A DNA stretch of 35,896 bases from a virus. The position numbers and the translations under genes are program-made. Below are positions 28,194 to 35,896 of this stretch, piece by piece. The notes beneath the pieces were generated by a model, which saw only the letters and a program-made list of their open reading frames with translations, made no database searches and had not been told where the DNA came from. The DNA lies in IMG/VR virus record IMGVR_UViG_3300033571_006387, positions 1 to 35,896 of that record. One strand, 5' to 3'. Numbering within the stretch: position 1 is the stretch's first letter; every line of letters begins with the position of its first letter.

Positions 28194-28819
28194 TGGCATT
28201 CTTTGAACAGCGATTTGATGCGCGTCTGAGCTATGGAGCGCGCGGCGGTCCTGCGTGGAAAACTACGAAGGTCATCACGGAGAGCGGACGCCGAAACGTG
28301 GTCAAGCGCTGGCCGTACCCGCTGCACCGCTACGACGTATCGCATGCCATCAAGACCCGCGATGACTTCGAAATCGTGCGCGCGTTTTTTTACGTCGTGG
28401 CTGGGGCATTCGACGGCTTCCGGTTCAAGGACTGGAGCGACTATCAACTCACACACAACAACAGTTCGCTAGTGCAAAGCGTGAGCAGCCCCGGCGAGTG
28501 GCAGATCGTTCGCACCTACACCGTGGGCATCCGCACATTCCAGCGGCCAATTACCAAGGTGGCAATCCCTCCGCCTACGCACGTCAGGCGCACGCGCGAT
28601 GGTCATAATTCCAACGTCACGGCAACGGTAGACCCTAACACGGGCATCGTGCAATTTGCCGGGCATCAGGCTGGCGACACGTATGCACTGACCGGCGAAT
28701 TCGACGTGCCGGTGGCTTTTACCGACGATGCCATGCAAGCGATGATCGTGGACAGCCACGCGGACGGCGAATTCCTGCTGGAGTGGCCGAATATCGTGTT
28801 GGAAGAAATCCGCGTCTGA
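28193..28819 (+). CDS. DUF2460-family tail-tip protein
   Basis: 208 aa, TAATG junction with the tape measure. The start FFEQRFDARLSYGARGGPAW, the helix EIVRAFFYVVAGAFDGFRFK with DWSDYQ, and C-terminal VNTATVDP-like beta region followed by EFDVPVAFTDDAM fit the DUF2460 (distal tail) family found at the tape-measure side of the tail tip in gene transfer agents and related siphophages. It forms the ring that connects the tail tube to the hub. No catalytic role expected. Confidence 0.88.
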   Translation: MAFFEQRFDARLSYGARGGPAWKTTKVITESGRRNVVKRWPYPLHRYDVSHAIKTRDDFEIVRAFFYVVAGAFDGFRFKDWSDYQLTHNNSSLVQSVSSPGEWQIVRTYTVGIRTFQRPITKVAIPPPTHVRRTRDGHNSNVTATVDPNTGIVQFAGHQAGDTYALTGEFDVPVAFTDDAMQAMIVDSHADGEFLLEWPNIVLEEIRV

Positions 28820-29676
28820 TGAAAACCGTCCCGGCGCACATTGCCGCGCAACGCCAGGCCGGATCGGCCACGCTGGCGCACGGCCTGCGGATCACTCGGC
28901 GCGACGGCCTGATCTACGGATTCACTTCGGCCGTGGAGACTGCATTCATCGGCGGCGTGCGGTACGACGCAGCGCAGGGCCTGGACGTTTCGCAAGTCGT
29001 GTGGAATGCCGGCTTGGGTGTGGACAATCTGGAGTTGACCACGCTAGACGACGGCAGCCTGTTTACGCGCACCGAGGTTTTTGGGGGAATTTGGCAAAAC
29101 GCCAAATTTGTGATTTTCGAGTACGACTACCAAAATCCGACAGCCGGGATTGATGCCCTGACAGCCGGAACTATCGGCAATGTCACACTGAGCGACGGCA
29201 AAATCACGGTCGAGCTTCGCGGGCTGCAGCAATACCTACAGCAGCCGGTCGGCGAGGTCACCAGCAAGACCTGTCGGGCGCGGCTTGGGGATGGCGCCTG
29301 CAAGGTCAATCTCACGCCATTCACTTTCACATCGTCCGTGTCGGCCGTCACCAGCCGCGCGGTATTCACCAGCAGCAACCTGGCATCGCAAGAAAACGAT
29401 GCAGACTATTTCGGCGAAGGGCTGCTGACGTTCACAAGCGGCGACTGTCGAGGTATCACGCAAAAGGTGCGGACATACACCACGGCTGGGGTCATCACGC
29501 TTGCCATTGCGATGCCGGCCAACATTCAGACAGGCGACACGTTTAGCGTCATTGCCGGATGCCGCAAGCGACTTCAAGACTGCCGCGACAAATTCAGCAA
29601 CGTGCTCAACTTCCAGGGCGAGCCCGATATTCAAGGCCCTGATTCCCTGACTGCACCGCCTAGCGAGGCAGTATGA
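28819..29676 (+). CDS. DUF2163/BR0599-family tail protein
   Basis: 285 aa from ATG 28819, which shares a base with the previous stop (TGATG). N-terminal PAHIAAQRQAGSATLAHGLR then RRDGLIYGFTSAVETAFIGG, a middle ITVELRGLQQYLQQPVGEVT, and the Cys-containing C-terminal CRKRLQDCRDKFSNVLNFQG (with earlier CRARLGDGACKVN) follow the phage_BR0599 pattern. The paired cysteines may bind iron-sulfur or zinc in related hub proteins. It sits between the distal tail and NlpC/P60 genes as in gene transfer agents. Confidence 0.88.
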   Translation: MKTVPAHIAAQRQAGSATLAHGLRITRRDGLIYGFTSAVETAFIGGVRYDAAQGLDVSQVVWNAGLGVDNLELTTLDDGSLFTRTEVFGGIWQNAKFVIFEYDYQNPTAGIDALTAGTIGNVTLSDGKITVELRGLQQYLQQPVGEVTSKTCRARLGDGACKVNLTPFTFTSSVSAVTSRAVFTSSNLASQENDADYFGEGLLTFTSGDCRGITQKVRTYTTAGVITLAIAMPANIQTGDTFSVIAGCRKRLQDCRDKFSNVLNFQGEPDIQGPDSLTAPPSEAV

Positions 29677-30092
29677 CGCCGGCCGATGTCGTCGCCACGG
29701 CGCGGCTGGAACTTGGCACGAAGTGGGTTCACCAGGGACGTCGGCCCGGCGTGGCGCTGGATTGCGCCGGTCTGGTCATCTGCACGGCTAGGCGCTTGGG
29801 TCTGGTGGCGGATGACTTCGACATTGGCGGCTATGGTCGCTATCCTGACGGCTCTATGTTGCGCTGGTGCCAGCAATACATGCAGCCGCTGGAGTTTCTG
29901 GAGCTTGGCGCGGTGCTGGCGCTGCAAGTTGACCGAGATCCGCAGCATCTAGGCATCGTGGGCGACTACCGGCACGGCGGCTTTTCCCTCATCCACGCGG
30001 CCAGCATCGCCGGGCGGGTCATCGAAACCCGCTTGATGTTTGCCCGTAACATGGTTTGCCGTGGTATCTACAGGCTGCCCGGCCTAAAATAG
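29673..30092 (+). CDS. NlpC/P60 tail-tip peptidase
   Basis: 139 aa, ATGA-coupled. Catalytic Cys 31 in LDCAGLVICTARRLGL and the His at residue 108 in LIHAASIAGRVIE are in the right places for an NlpC/P60 endopeptidase, which cleaves peptidoglycan peptides during DNA entry. The starting RLELGTKWVHQGRRPGVA and the GIVGDYRHGGFSLIH segment also match. Third in the gene-transfer-agent-type tail-tip order. Confidence 0.93.
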   Translation: MTPADVVATARLELGTKWVHQGRRPGVALDCAGLVICTARRLGLVADDFDIGGYGRYPDGSMLRWCQQYMQPLEFLELGAVLALQVDRDPQHLGIVGDYRHGGFSLIHAASIAGRVIETRLMFARNMVCRGIYRLPGLK

Positions 30093-30095
30093 CTC

Positions 30096-33000
30096 ATGGC
30101 TCAACTTGTCGTCAGCACCGCAGTCGCAGCCGCTACGTTTGTCGGCACGGGCGGCAATGCGTTCTTGACGCAGCTAGCCTTTGCGGGCACGTCGGCGCTG
30201 TTCGGGGCCTACAAAGCCAGCCGGCAGCGCATTGACGGCCCGAGGCTGACAGATGCCCAGGTCACCAGCGCCAGCTACGGCGAGGCGATTCCCTACGTCC
30301 TCGGATCGCGGCGCGTATCCGGGCAAGTCTGGTGGCAGAGCGAGCGCCGCGAGAATGCCACGACGACCAGCGTCGGCAAGGGCGGCGGTCCGAAGCAGAC
30401 CAGCTACACCTATGAGCGGGATTTCCTGTTCGGTCTGACCAGCAACCCCAAGGGCATGCTGACCAAGGTATGGCTAAACGGGAAATTGGTCTGGTCGATA
30501 TTGGGCGATGCCGAGACTATCGACAACAGCCAAAACACCGACCTATGGTCGCGCATCACGTTCTATAGCGGCGCGGACGACCAGCTACCTGATCCGACAT
30601 ATGAAGCCGCCGTCGGCACCGCCAATGCCCCGGCATATCGTGGTCGGTCGTCCGTGTTCATTGAGGGCATGCAGCTTGGCAATAGCGGCCAGCTTCCCAA
30701 TCTGACCTTTGAGGTGCAAGAGGTCATCGATAACGGCGTCGATATCAACTACAAAGACCTAAGCGTTAACGACGCGGTTATTCAGCGCAACAGCGGCCTG
30801 AACGATCTTGCCGAAACGACAATTGCCAAGTTTAACCAAAGCGTACCGCTTGGCATTGCTGCGCAATCGTTCGTCGCGCTGGCGAACACGCCTAGCCAGT
30901 TTGAAGGCTTGGCGGCAATGACCGCAGAATGCTGGATGTATCGCACCAGCACGAACAACGATGAATCAATGCTGGCGGTGCGCAATACTTCTGGCCCGCA
31001 AATCGGCTGGAGTTTGCGCATTCAAAACGGCAAATTGTTGGCGCAGATTCTGCGGGCTGGGCAATTCCCAGTAACGCCGCAGCATCCGACGATCAACACT
31101 TTTCCAAATAATCAATGGGTGCATTGCAGGCTGCGAATCGATTCGACTGGCACATATCTGGATCAAGATGGCGTCACGGTAGACAGCCTGCCAAGTACGG
31201 CGATGCCAGATATTCCACCAACGGCTCCGCTTTCGATTGGAGGAGGAGGCGGCGCGTCCGTACCGAATGGGTTTATCGACGAAATCCGCATCAGCAACAT
31301 TGCGCGCACCGGACCTGCGCCGACATCACGTTTTGAGCCGGACGCGAACACGGTCTTCCTCTGGCGCTGCGATGCGCTGCCGGATATCCAGCCCACTACC
31401 ACGACCGTCCGCGCGTCCGTAGAGGCGCTCTGCGCGCGTGCGGGCATGCCTGGAGATACGTATGACGCTAGCGCCCTTAGCGCCATCATGCAGCCCGTGC
31501 GCAGCGTCATCATCGGCCAGCCTGGAGCCACGCGCGCTACGCTGGAGCAACTGCAGGCCGTCTACTTTTTCGAGAGCACGCTGTCAGACAAGCTGTATTT
31601 CCGGCCGCGCGCGACCGCGCCGGTAGCCGTGCTGCCGCGCGATGAGCTGGGCGCGGGCAACGATGCGCCGCAAGACGACGCATTCCCGATCACCGTTGAA
31701 TCCGACATTGAGCTGCCGCCCCAAGTGGTGGTCCGCTACGCAAACGTATCGGACGATTATCAGGTCGGCACCGAATACAGCGACCGGCTTATCAGCGGCC
31801 AAGTGGCGCAGACGACGGTAGACCTTGCCATCGGCCTAGAGCCAGCGGAGGCCAAAGCCGTAGCCGACAAGACCCTGATGGATGGCCTGGCGGGCTTGCT
31901 CAAAAGCCGCGTAACCGTGCCGATGCGCTACAGCGCTATCGAACCCGGCGACATCGTGCAAATCATCGACGATGACGCGCGCAGCTACCGCATGCGGGTG
32001 GGCTCCAAGACCGACAGCATGGGCCTGCTGACGTGGGATGTCATTGGCGATGACGATGGCGCTTTGCTGTCCCAGGCCATCACTGACGAGGGCTATACAC
32101 CGCCTGCGGACGTGACGAGGGCCAGCTCCACCCAAATCCGCGCGCTAGACATTCCTCTACTGCGTGACTCTGACGACGGCCCTGGGTACTACGTGGCAGT
32201 CAAGCCAACTGGCTCTGTGTGGCCTGGGTGTCAAGTGTTCAGCAGCACTGACGGCGTGGAATACACGACCGGAGCAACGATTGGCGACTCTGCGGTTTTT
32301 GGCACTACAGCTAGTGCATTGCAGAATTTCCTCGGTGGCTCCGTCATGGATGAGGTGTCCAGCGTGACGGTATCGGTCGGCTTAGGCGAGCTGTCCAGCA
32401 CGACATATGACCATTTGCTGGCCGATGAAACGATCAACGCAATGTTGATCGGCGATGAGATCATCCGATTTATCAACGCCACCTTGGTTTCAGGCCCTGG
32501 CAATACGTACAGGCTGACGAGGCTGCTGCGTGGTCAAAAGGGCACCGAATGGGCAATCGCCGGGCACAGCATTGGCGAGCGCGCAGTATTGTTGCGTCCG
32601 CAGGGGCTGCGTAAAATCGCGCAACAGCAAACGGAAATTGACGCGCTTCGTTATCTCAAAGCGGTTACTAATGGGCAAACGCTAAGTAGCGCAACCGAGC
32701 TGCAATTTACGAATACCGGAGTTAACCAGCGCCCACTAAGCCCAGCAAACGTCACGGCCAACGTACAAACTGGCGGCAGGATTGACGTAACTTGGGCGCG
32801 CAGGTCGCGGCTGTCGGCGGTGTTTTTGGCATCGTCTGGATTGCCAATCGGCGAGGCATCCGAAGCTTACGAAGTGGAGATAGTAAACGCCTCTACCGAT
32901 GACGTGGTGCGCGTGGTGCCAGTTGTCAATCAATCGCGGTTTGTATATCTAACGTCCCAACAAAGTGCAGATGGCTTTTCTTCGGGGTCATCAATTCGAT

Positions 33001-34064
33001 TTAACGTGTACCAGATAAGTGCGACGGTGGGGCGTGGCATACCAGGCGTAACGCAAGTGACGGCAACTTTTGTGGCGCAACCACAAATCACCGATTTTGA
33101 GTTGCTGGGCGCGTTTTTGACAGGGACCGTAATCACACTTCAAATTGTTTCGGCAACATCGTCGCAAACGGTCACGTATACGACGATTTCAGGCGATGCG
33201 ACGTTAGCGGGCGTTGCTACCAAGCTGGCATTGCAAATTGGCGCAGTGTCTGGATATAGCGCAACGGCAACCGGCGCCGTTGTCCGCGTGACCGGTCCAA
33301 ACTCGGTGCCGTATTCCATACGCCCGCAGTTTGAACTTGTCCAAAACGGCGGTATTCAAATAGAACGAGTGCAAGCCGCAAGCCCAGAGGTGGCTGAAAG
33401 CGTTGACGAACTGTATCGTTTGGGATGGTCTCCTGCGCCGTTTATACCGTACACGGCGACGGATAAAATGTCATTGAGAATACAGCGTGTCAACGATGTT
33501 ATTTTTGAGGAAGTTGTCAATGTTGGCAGCGGTTTTAACACACCCGAACTAGTAGCGCTGGCAATATCCAGCGGCGTTAATGCTAGTCCAGCCATGCAAG
33601 TGCTTAACATAAAAGCATTTGTCAGCGATTTGTATCCAAGACTCATTGAACTTAGCATTCCTGCAGAATTGGGCGACACCTTTTCGGTGTTTCGCATTAG
33701 CACTAATCCTGGGATTATTAACTATCGCGCTGAGCCGGATGTGCGAGCACAACTTGCAGGGCCAGCGAGGCCGCAAATTAGCAAGGCCACGGTGCCGTCT
33801 GTTATTACGGCCGGCGATACATACACGATTGTTGCAAAGCTAAACGATCCGGCGTTTTATGTAGCGATTGGAGGCGATACAGCTACGACAATTGCCACAG
33901 AGCTTGCATCGCTAATAGATGCCGATGCCGATTTTATCGCCACCAGCAGCGGAGCCGAAATCACGGTAACGCACGCCTCCAACAATGTGCCGTTTACACT
34001 TAGCTCGTCGGTAACACGCGGCCCGATTCTGTTTTTCCCGGTCACTATTCAGGAGGCAATCTAA
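30096..34064 (+). CDS. Large tail hub/tip attachment protein (J-like)
   Basis: 1322 aa. N-terminal Ala-rich stretch and then ASYGEAIPYVLGSRRVSGQV with WWQSERRE begins the hub domain. A LamG/concanavalin-like insert lies at about residues 255-400 (ECWMYRTSTNNDESMLAVRN; QIGWSLRIQNGKLLAQIL; GFIDEIRISNIA). The hub core resumes with ASVEALCARAGMPGDTYDAS and continues through LPPQVVVRYANVSDDYQVGT, typical of phage tail protein hub domains (PF13550-type). The C-terminal 450 residues, coded by lower-GC DNA, have fibronectin-like and beta-strand repeats and probably bind the receptor. It closes the tail and starts infection. Confidence 0.88.
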   Translation: MAQLVVSTAVAAATFVGTGGNAFLTQLAFAGTSALFGAYKASRQRIDGPRLTDAQVTSASYGEAIPYVLGSRRVSGQVWWQSERRENATTTSVGKGGGPKQTSYTYERDFLFGLTSNPKGMLTKVWLNGKLVWSILGDAETIDNSQNTDLWSRITFYSGADDQLPDPTYEAAVGTANAPAYRGRSSVFIEGMQLGNSGQLPNLTFEVQEVIDNGVDINYKDLSVNDAVIQRNSGLNDLAETTIAKFNQSVPLGIAAQSFVALANTPSQFEGLAAMTAECWMYRTSTNNDESMLAVRNTSGPQIGWSLRIQNGKLLAQILRAGQFPVTPQHPTINTFPNNQWVHCRLRIDSTGTYLDQDGVTVDSLPSTAMPDIPPTAPLSIGGGGGASVPNGFIDEIRISNIARTGPAPTSRFEPDANTVFLWRCDALPDIQPTTTTVRASVEALCARAGMPGDTYDASALSAIMQPVRSVIIGQPGATRATLEQLQAVYFFESTLSDKLYFRPRATAPVAVLPRDELGAGNDAPQDDAFPITVESDIELPPQVVVRYANVSDDYQVGTEYSDRLISGQVAQTTVDLAIGLEPAEAKAVADKTLMDGLAGLLKSRVTVPMRYSAIEPGDIVQIIDDDARSYRMRVGSKTDSMGLLTWDVIGDDDGALLSQAITDEGYTPPADVTRASSTQIRALDIPLLRDSDDGPGYYVAVKPTGSVWPGCQVFSSTDGVEYTTGATIGDSAVFGTTASALQNFLGGSVMDEVSSVTVSVGLGELSSTTYDHLLADETINAMLIGDEIIRFINATLVSGPGNTYRLTRLLRGQKGTEWAIAGHSIGERAVLLRPQGLRKIAQQQTEIDALRYLKAVTNGQTLSSATELQFTNTGVNQRPLSPANVTANVQTGGRIDVTWARRSRLSAVFLASSGLPIGEASEAYEVEIVNASTDDVVRVVPVVNQSRFVYLTSQQSADGFSSGSSIRFNVYQISATVGRGIPGVTQVTATFVAQPQITDFELLGAFLTGTVITLQIVSATSSQTVTYTTISGDATLAGVATKLALQIGAVSGYSATATGAVVRVTGPNSVPYSIRPQFELVQNGGIQIERVQAASPEVAESVDELYRLGWSPAPFIPYTATDKMSLRIQRVNDVIFEEVVNVGSGFNTPELVALAISSGVNASPAMQVLNIKAFVSDLYPRLIELSIPAELGDTFSVFRISTNPGIINYRAEPDVRAQLAGPARPQISKATVPSVITAGDTYTIVAKLNDPAFYVAIGGDTATTIATELASLIDADADFIATSSGAEITVTHASNNVPFTLSSSVTRGPILFFPVTIQEAI

Positions 34065-34067
34065 GAC

Positions 34068-34457
34068 ATGGAACAGCTTACCAATCCGCCGCAAGCAACT
34101 GCGCCGGTTATCGTCAACCAGAACTTCGAAACGCTGGCTTGGGCTGCCGTCTACGGCAAGCGGCATGCCGTCACTACCGGCCTGACATGGGGATACTACG
34201 GCGGTCGATGGGGCGGATTCCCCGTGGCTGACGGGACACTGACGTTGACGAACAGCACTACAAACTACTTGGTCGTCAATCGCACGACCGGGGGGATTTC
34301 GGTGGCGACGAACACCACGAACTGGAACAATATCAACCTCTACGCGCGGGTGTATGCCATCACGACCGCAAATAGCGTGGTCACGGTAGTTGAGGACCAT
34401 CGCGCAGGACCGATGGGCATCTTTGGTCATATCCCGGTTGGATCGCCAGCCGTCTAA
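34068..34457 (+). CDS. Small tail-tip accessory protein
   Basis: 129 aa, start three bases after the hub stop. MEQLTNPPQATAPVIVNQNF, then TGLTWGYYGGRWGGFPVADG and TNWNNINLYARVYAITTANS. A central aromatic/Gly segment (GYYGGRWGGF) and a beta-sandwich look fit a short receptor-binding or hub-associated protein following J-like genes in beta-proteobacterial phages, as I recall. No catalytic motif. It is the last tail gene before the lysis region. AGGAGG lies 11 bases before the ATG, across the hub stop. Confidence 0.7.
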   Translation: MEQLTNPPQATAPVIVNQNFETLAWAAVYGKRHAVTTGLTWGYYGGRWGGFPVADGTLTLTNSTTNYLVVNRTTGGISVATNTTNWNNINLYARVYAITTANSVVTVVEDHRAGPMGIFGHIPVGSPAV

Positions 34458-34468
34458 GGAAGTCAACA

Positions 34469-34558
34469 ATGCAACGCATCCGCAATATGGTCGCCTCGTG
34501 GTTTGAGTGGTTGGCGCGCGTCCTGCGAGGCGGCGGCGGTCCTATTGAGCCGCTGTGA
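34469..34558 (+). CDS. 29-aa micro-protein of the lysis region
   Basis: Tiny gene with AAGGA upstream of ATG 34469. Its product, MQRIRNMVASWFEWLARVL followed by RGGGGPIEPL, is an amphipathic helix with a Gly-rich tail. The stop overlaps the next start (GTGA), so it is coupled to the membrane protein. It is too short for statistics. It may be a lysis helper or leader peptide that opens translation of the next gene. Unusual enough to note. Confidence 0.5.
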   Translation: MQRIRNMVASWFEWLARVLRGGGGPIEPL

Positions 34559-34941
34559 AGCTGGTAGCCTGCATCCTGCTGTCGGCGATCCTGGCCCGGC
34601 ACTACGGCTGGGGCTTGGCATCGCCTGAGATGGCCGGCCTGCACAGCAAGCTGCTGGGCGCCACGGCGGCGCTTGTCATGCTGGCGTTGATTGCCAGCGC
34701 CTGGCGGGATCGGCTGGTGTGGGCGACGTGCGGATACGGCGCTGTGGAGTACGGACAGACAGCCGTATGCGCGGCGGCGTACATGCACACGCCCTGGCCG
34801 ATCCAGCAAGGCCAGCCAATGTGCAGCGCCTGGGCGGGCGCGGACGTGGCGTTTTTTGGACTGACTGTGGCGGCAATCGTGACGTATTGCCTTGCGTGGT
34901 CAGTGACGTGTAACAAATCCAGCCAAGGTGTGAAATCATGA
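34555..34941 (+). CDS. Multi-pass membrane protein of the lysis region
   Basis: 128 aa from GTG 34555 (GTGA with the micro-ORF). Several hydrophobic segments: KLVACILLSAILARHYGWGL at the N-terminus, LLGATAALVMLALIASAW in the middle and DVAFFGLTVAAIVTYCLAW near the C-terminus, giving about three membrane helices. Five cysteines occur. Position before a coiled-coil membrane protein and endolysin fits a holin-like or lysis-accessory role, but holin families were not recognised by sequence. Confidence 0.65.
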   Translation: MKLVACILLSAILARHYGWGLASPEMAGLHSKLLGATAALVMLALIASAWRDRLVWATCGYGAVEYGQTAVCAAAYMHTPWPIQQGQPMCSAWAGADVAFFGLTVAAIVTYCLAWSVTCNKSSQGVKS

Positions 34942-35264
34942 CGGAACGCAGAGCAGCGCAAACCATTGGCGAGCTTGACGTACACCTTAGCCACGTCCAG
35001 TCCAGGCTTGCCGAAATGGCTCTGTTAATGCAGACCATGGCAACGAAAAACGACGTCACGCGCATTGAATCCGCCATGTCGCAGCTGGCGACTAAGGCCG
35101 AGGTTGCGGCCGAAATCCACGCGATCCGGGAGGAGGTCAACCGGATCAAGCCCGTCAACATCCTGCGGCAATTCCTGCTTTTGTGCGCGGCGGTGGCGGC
35201 AGTCGGCGCCCTCTTTGGCTTGCTGCGTGAAATCGTCACCTGGGCAGATCGGGTGCCGAAATGA
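34938..35264 (+). CDS. Coiled-coil membrane protein, XhlA-like or holin accessory
   Basis: 108 aa, ATGA-coupled. Residues 1-70 are a long charged coiled coil (TIGELDVHLSHVQSRLAEMA; KNDVTRIESAMSQLATKAEV), and residues 75-98 one transmembrane segment (FLLLCAAVAAVGALFGLL), followed by a short tail. The layout resembles hemolysin XhlA-type lysis accessories, which lie beside holins and endolysins. It may help membrane permeabilisation. Confidence 0.7.
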   Translation: MTERRAAQTIGELDVHLSHVQSRLAEMALLMQTMATKNDVTRIESAMSQLATKAEVAAEIHAIREEVNRIKPVNILRQFLLLCAAVAAVGALFGLLREIVTWADRVPK

Positions 35265-35737
35265 ACTTCGATAATGCTTTCGCTTTGCTGTTGGGGCACG
35301 AGGGGGACTTTTCGGATCATCCGGCAGACCCGGGCGGCAAAACCCGCTATGGCGTGACGGAGGCCGTAGCCCGCGAGGTGGGCTATCGCGGCGACATGCG
35401 CGAGCTACCCCTTGACTTGGCGAAGCGCATCTATCGGGACAGGTACTGGCAAGCCGTGCGGGCGGACGAACTCCCGCCAGGTTTGCGCTATACGATGTTC
35501 GACGCCGCCGTCAACAGCGGCGCACGACAGGCCGTGCTGTGGCTGCAGCGCACGCTGGGTGTGACCGTGGACGGCATCATCGGCCCTCGCACACTGGCAG
35601 CCGCGAATAGCGCCGATCATCAGTCCGTCAAGGCGCTTCTGCTGGCGCAGCGGTTGCGATTCATGACCGGGCTCGCCAACTGGCCGAGCTTCAGCCGTGG
35701 CTGGGCGCGGCGCATTGCGGATCTACTGGAGTCCTGA
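35261..35737 (+). CDS. Endolysin, glycoside hydrolase family 108
   Basis: 158 aa, ATGA-coupled. The N-terminal LLGHEGDFSDHPADPGGKTR followed by YGVT is the GH108 signature with catalytic Glu 14 in HEGDF; the enzyme cleaves peptidoglycan glycan chains. RDRYWQAVRADELPPGLRYT and FDAAVNSGARQAVLWLQRTL follow, then a small peptidoglycan-binding part with VDGIIGPRTLAAANSAD. No signal peptide, so it needs a holin for release. Its position between membrane proteins fits lysis. Confidence 0.93.
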   Translation: MNFDNAFALLLGHEGDFSDHPADPGGKTRYGVTEAVAREVGYRGDMRELPLDLAKRIYRDRYWQAVRADELPPGLRYTMFDAAVNSGARQAVLWLQRTLGVTVDGIIGPRTLAAANSADHQSVKALLLAQRLRFMTGLANWPSFSRGWARRIADLLES

Positions 35738-35896
35738 TGCGATGGACTGATGTTGGGCAGTGGCTGCAGCAGCACGCGGGCACGGGCGCGGCGCTTGTCG
35801 GCAGCCTGTTGACCGGGAACGTGCCCGGGGCTGTCGCAGCTGGCGTAGCTCTGGTCAGCAGTGCCACCGGTCATGCAGCGCCGGATCAAGCCCTGC
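35737..35896 (+). CDS. Holin-like protein, truncated at window edge
   Basis: First 53 codons only. ATG 35737 shares a base with the endolysin stop (TGATG). MRWTDVGQWLQQHAGTGAAL, then VGSLLTGNVPGAVAAGVALV and SSATGHAAPDQAL, matches the three-helix phage holin family I recall, with Ala/Gly-rich membrane segments. It would form pores that release or activate the endolysin. Confidence 0.75.
   Translation, partial: MRWTDVGQWLQQHAGTGAALVGSLLTGNVPGAVAAGVALVSSATGHAAPDQAL

Overview
The window is a near-continuous stretch of tailed-phage DNA, either a siphophage genome or a prophage. It encodes an HK97-fold capsid and a non-contractile tail. High GC, and small early proteins that I recall from phages of Burkholderiales and related beta/gammaproteobacteria, suggest a host in that range; this is inference. 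Both ends cut through genes. No integrase, CI-type repressor, tRNA or CRISPR array is visible, so lifestyle cannot be decided here. Almost every gene is translationally coupled to its neighbour through ATGA, GTGA, TGATG or TAATG junctions, so the annotation is compact and most starts are well fixed.

Layout. (1) 1-3501, minus strand: a leftward early operon of very small proteins ending in recombination genes, an ERF-type single-strand annealing protein and a Gp157-like protein. (2) 3502-3663: a divergent control region with several inverted repeats but no recognisable CI or Cro gene beside it. (3) 3664-8116, plus strand: a rightward early/middle operon with two small proteins (one possibly a winged-helix DNA binder), an O-like replication protein with a P-like partner, NinB, zinc-binding small proteins, a RusA resolvase, a LuxR-type HTH protein where lambdoid phages carry Q, and two HNH-like nucleases. 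(4) 8195-13979: packaging and head genes in the order terS, terL, prohead protease, major capsid, terminator, small AT-hook-tailed protein, portal. (5) 13976-17652: a collagen-like protein, a large fibre-like protein with 17-residue repeats, and small accessory proteins. (6) 17652-23164: an accessory block with a permuted NlpC/P60-like protein, a DUF115-like protein, four glycosyltransferase-like proteins and a SAM methyltransferase, interrupted at 20267-21266 by two lower-GC genes, one with a sigma-70 region 4-like HTH. (7) 23161-28193: head-tail connectors, tail tube, tail assembly chaperones with a clear -1 frameshift signal, and tape measure. (8) 28193-34457: a tail-tip module of the gene-transfer-agent type (DUF2460, DUF2163, NlpC/P60, large hub), the hub carrying an inserted LamG-like domain. 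(9) 34469-35896: lysis region with a 29-aa micro-ORF, two membrane proteins, a GH108 endolysin and a truncated holin.

How it fits together. The left and right early operons diverge from one control region and supply recombination and replication; the HTH protein at 7098 is a candidate late regulator; the late genes run rightward through packaging, head, tail and lysis. The most unusual part is the surface-glycan style block inserted between the portal/fibre genes and the head-tail connector genes. My inference is that it decorates the virion, perhaps the collagen-like or repeat fibre, or alters host surface glycans.
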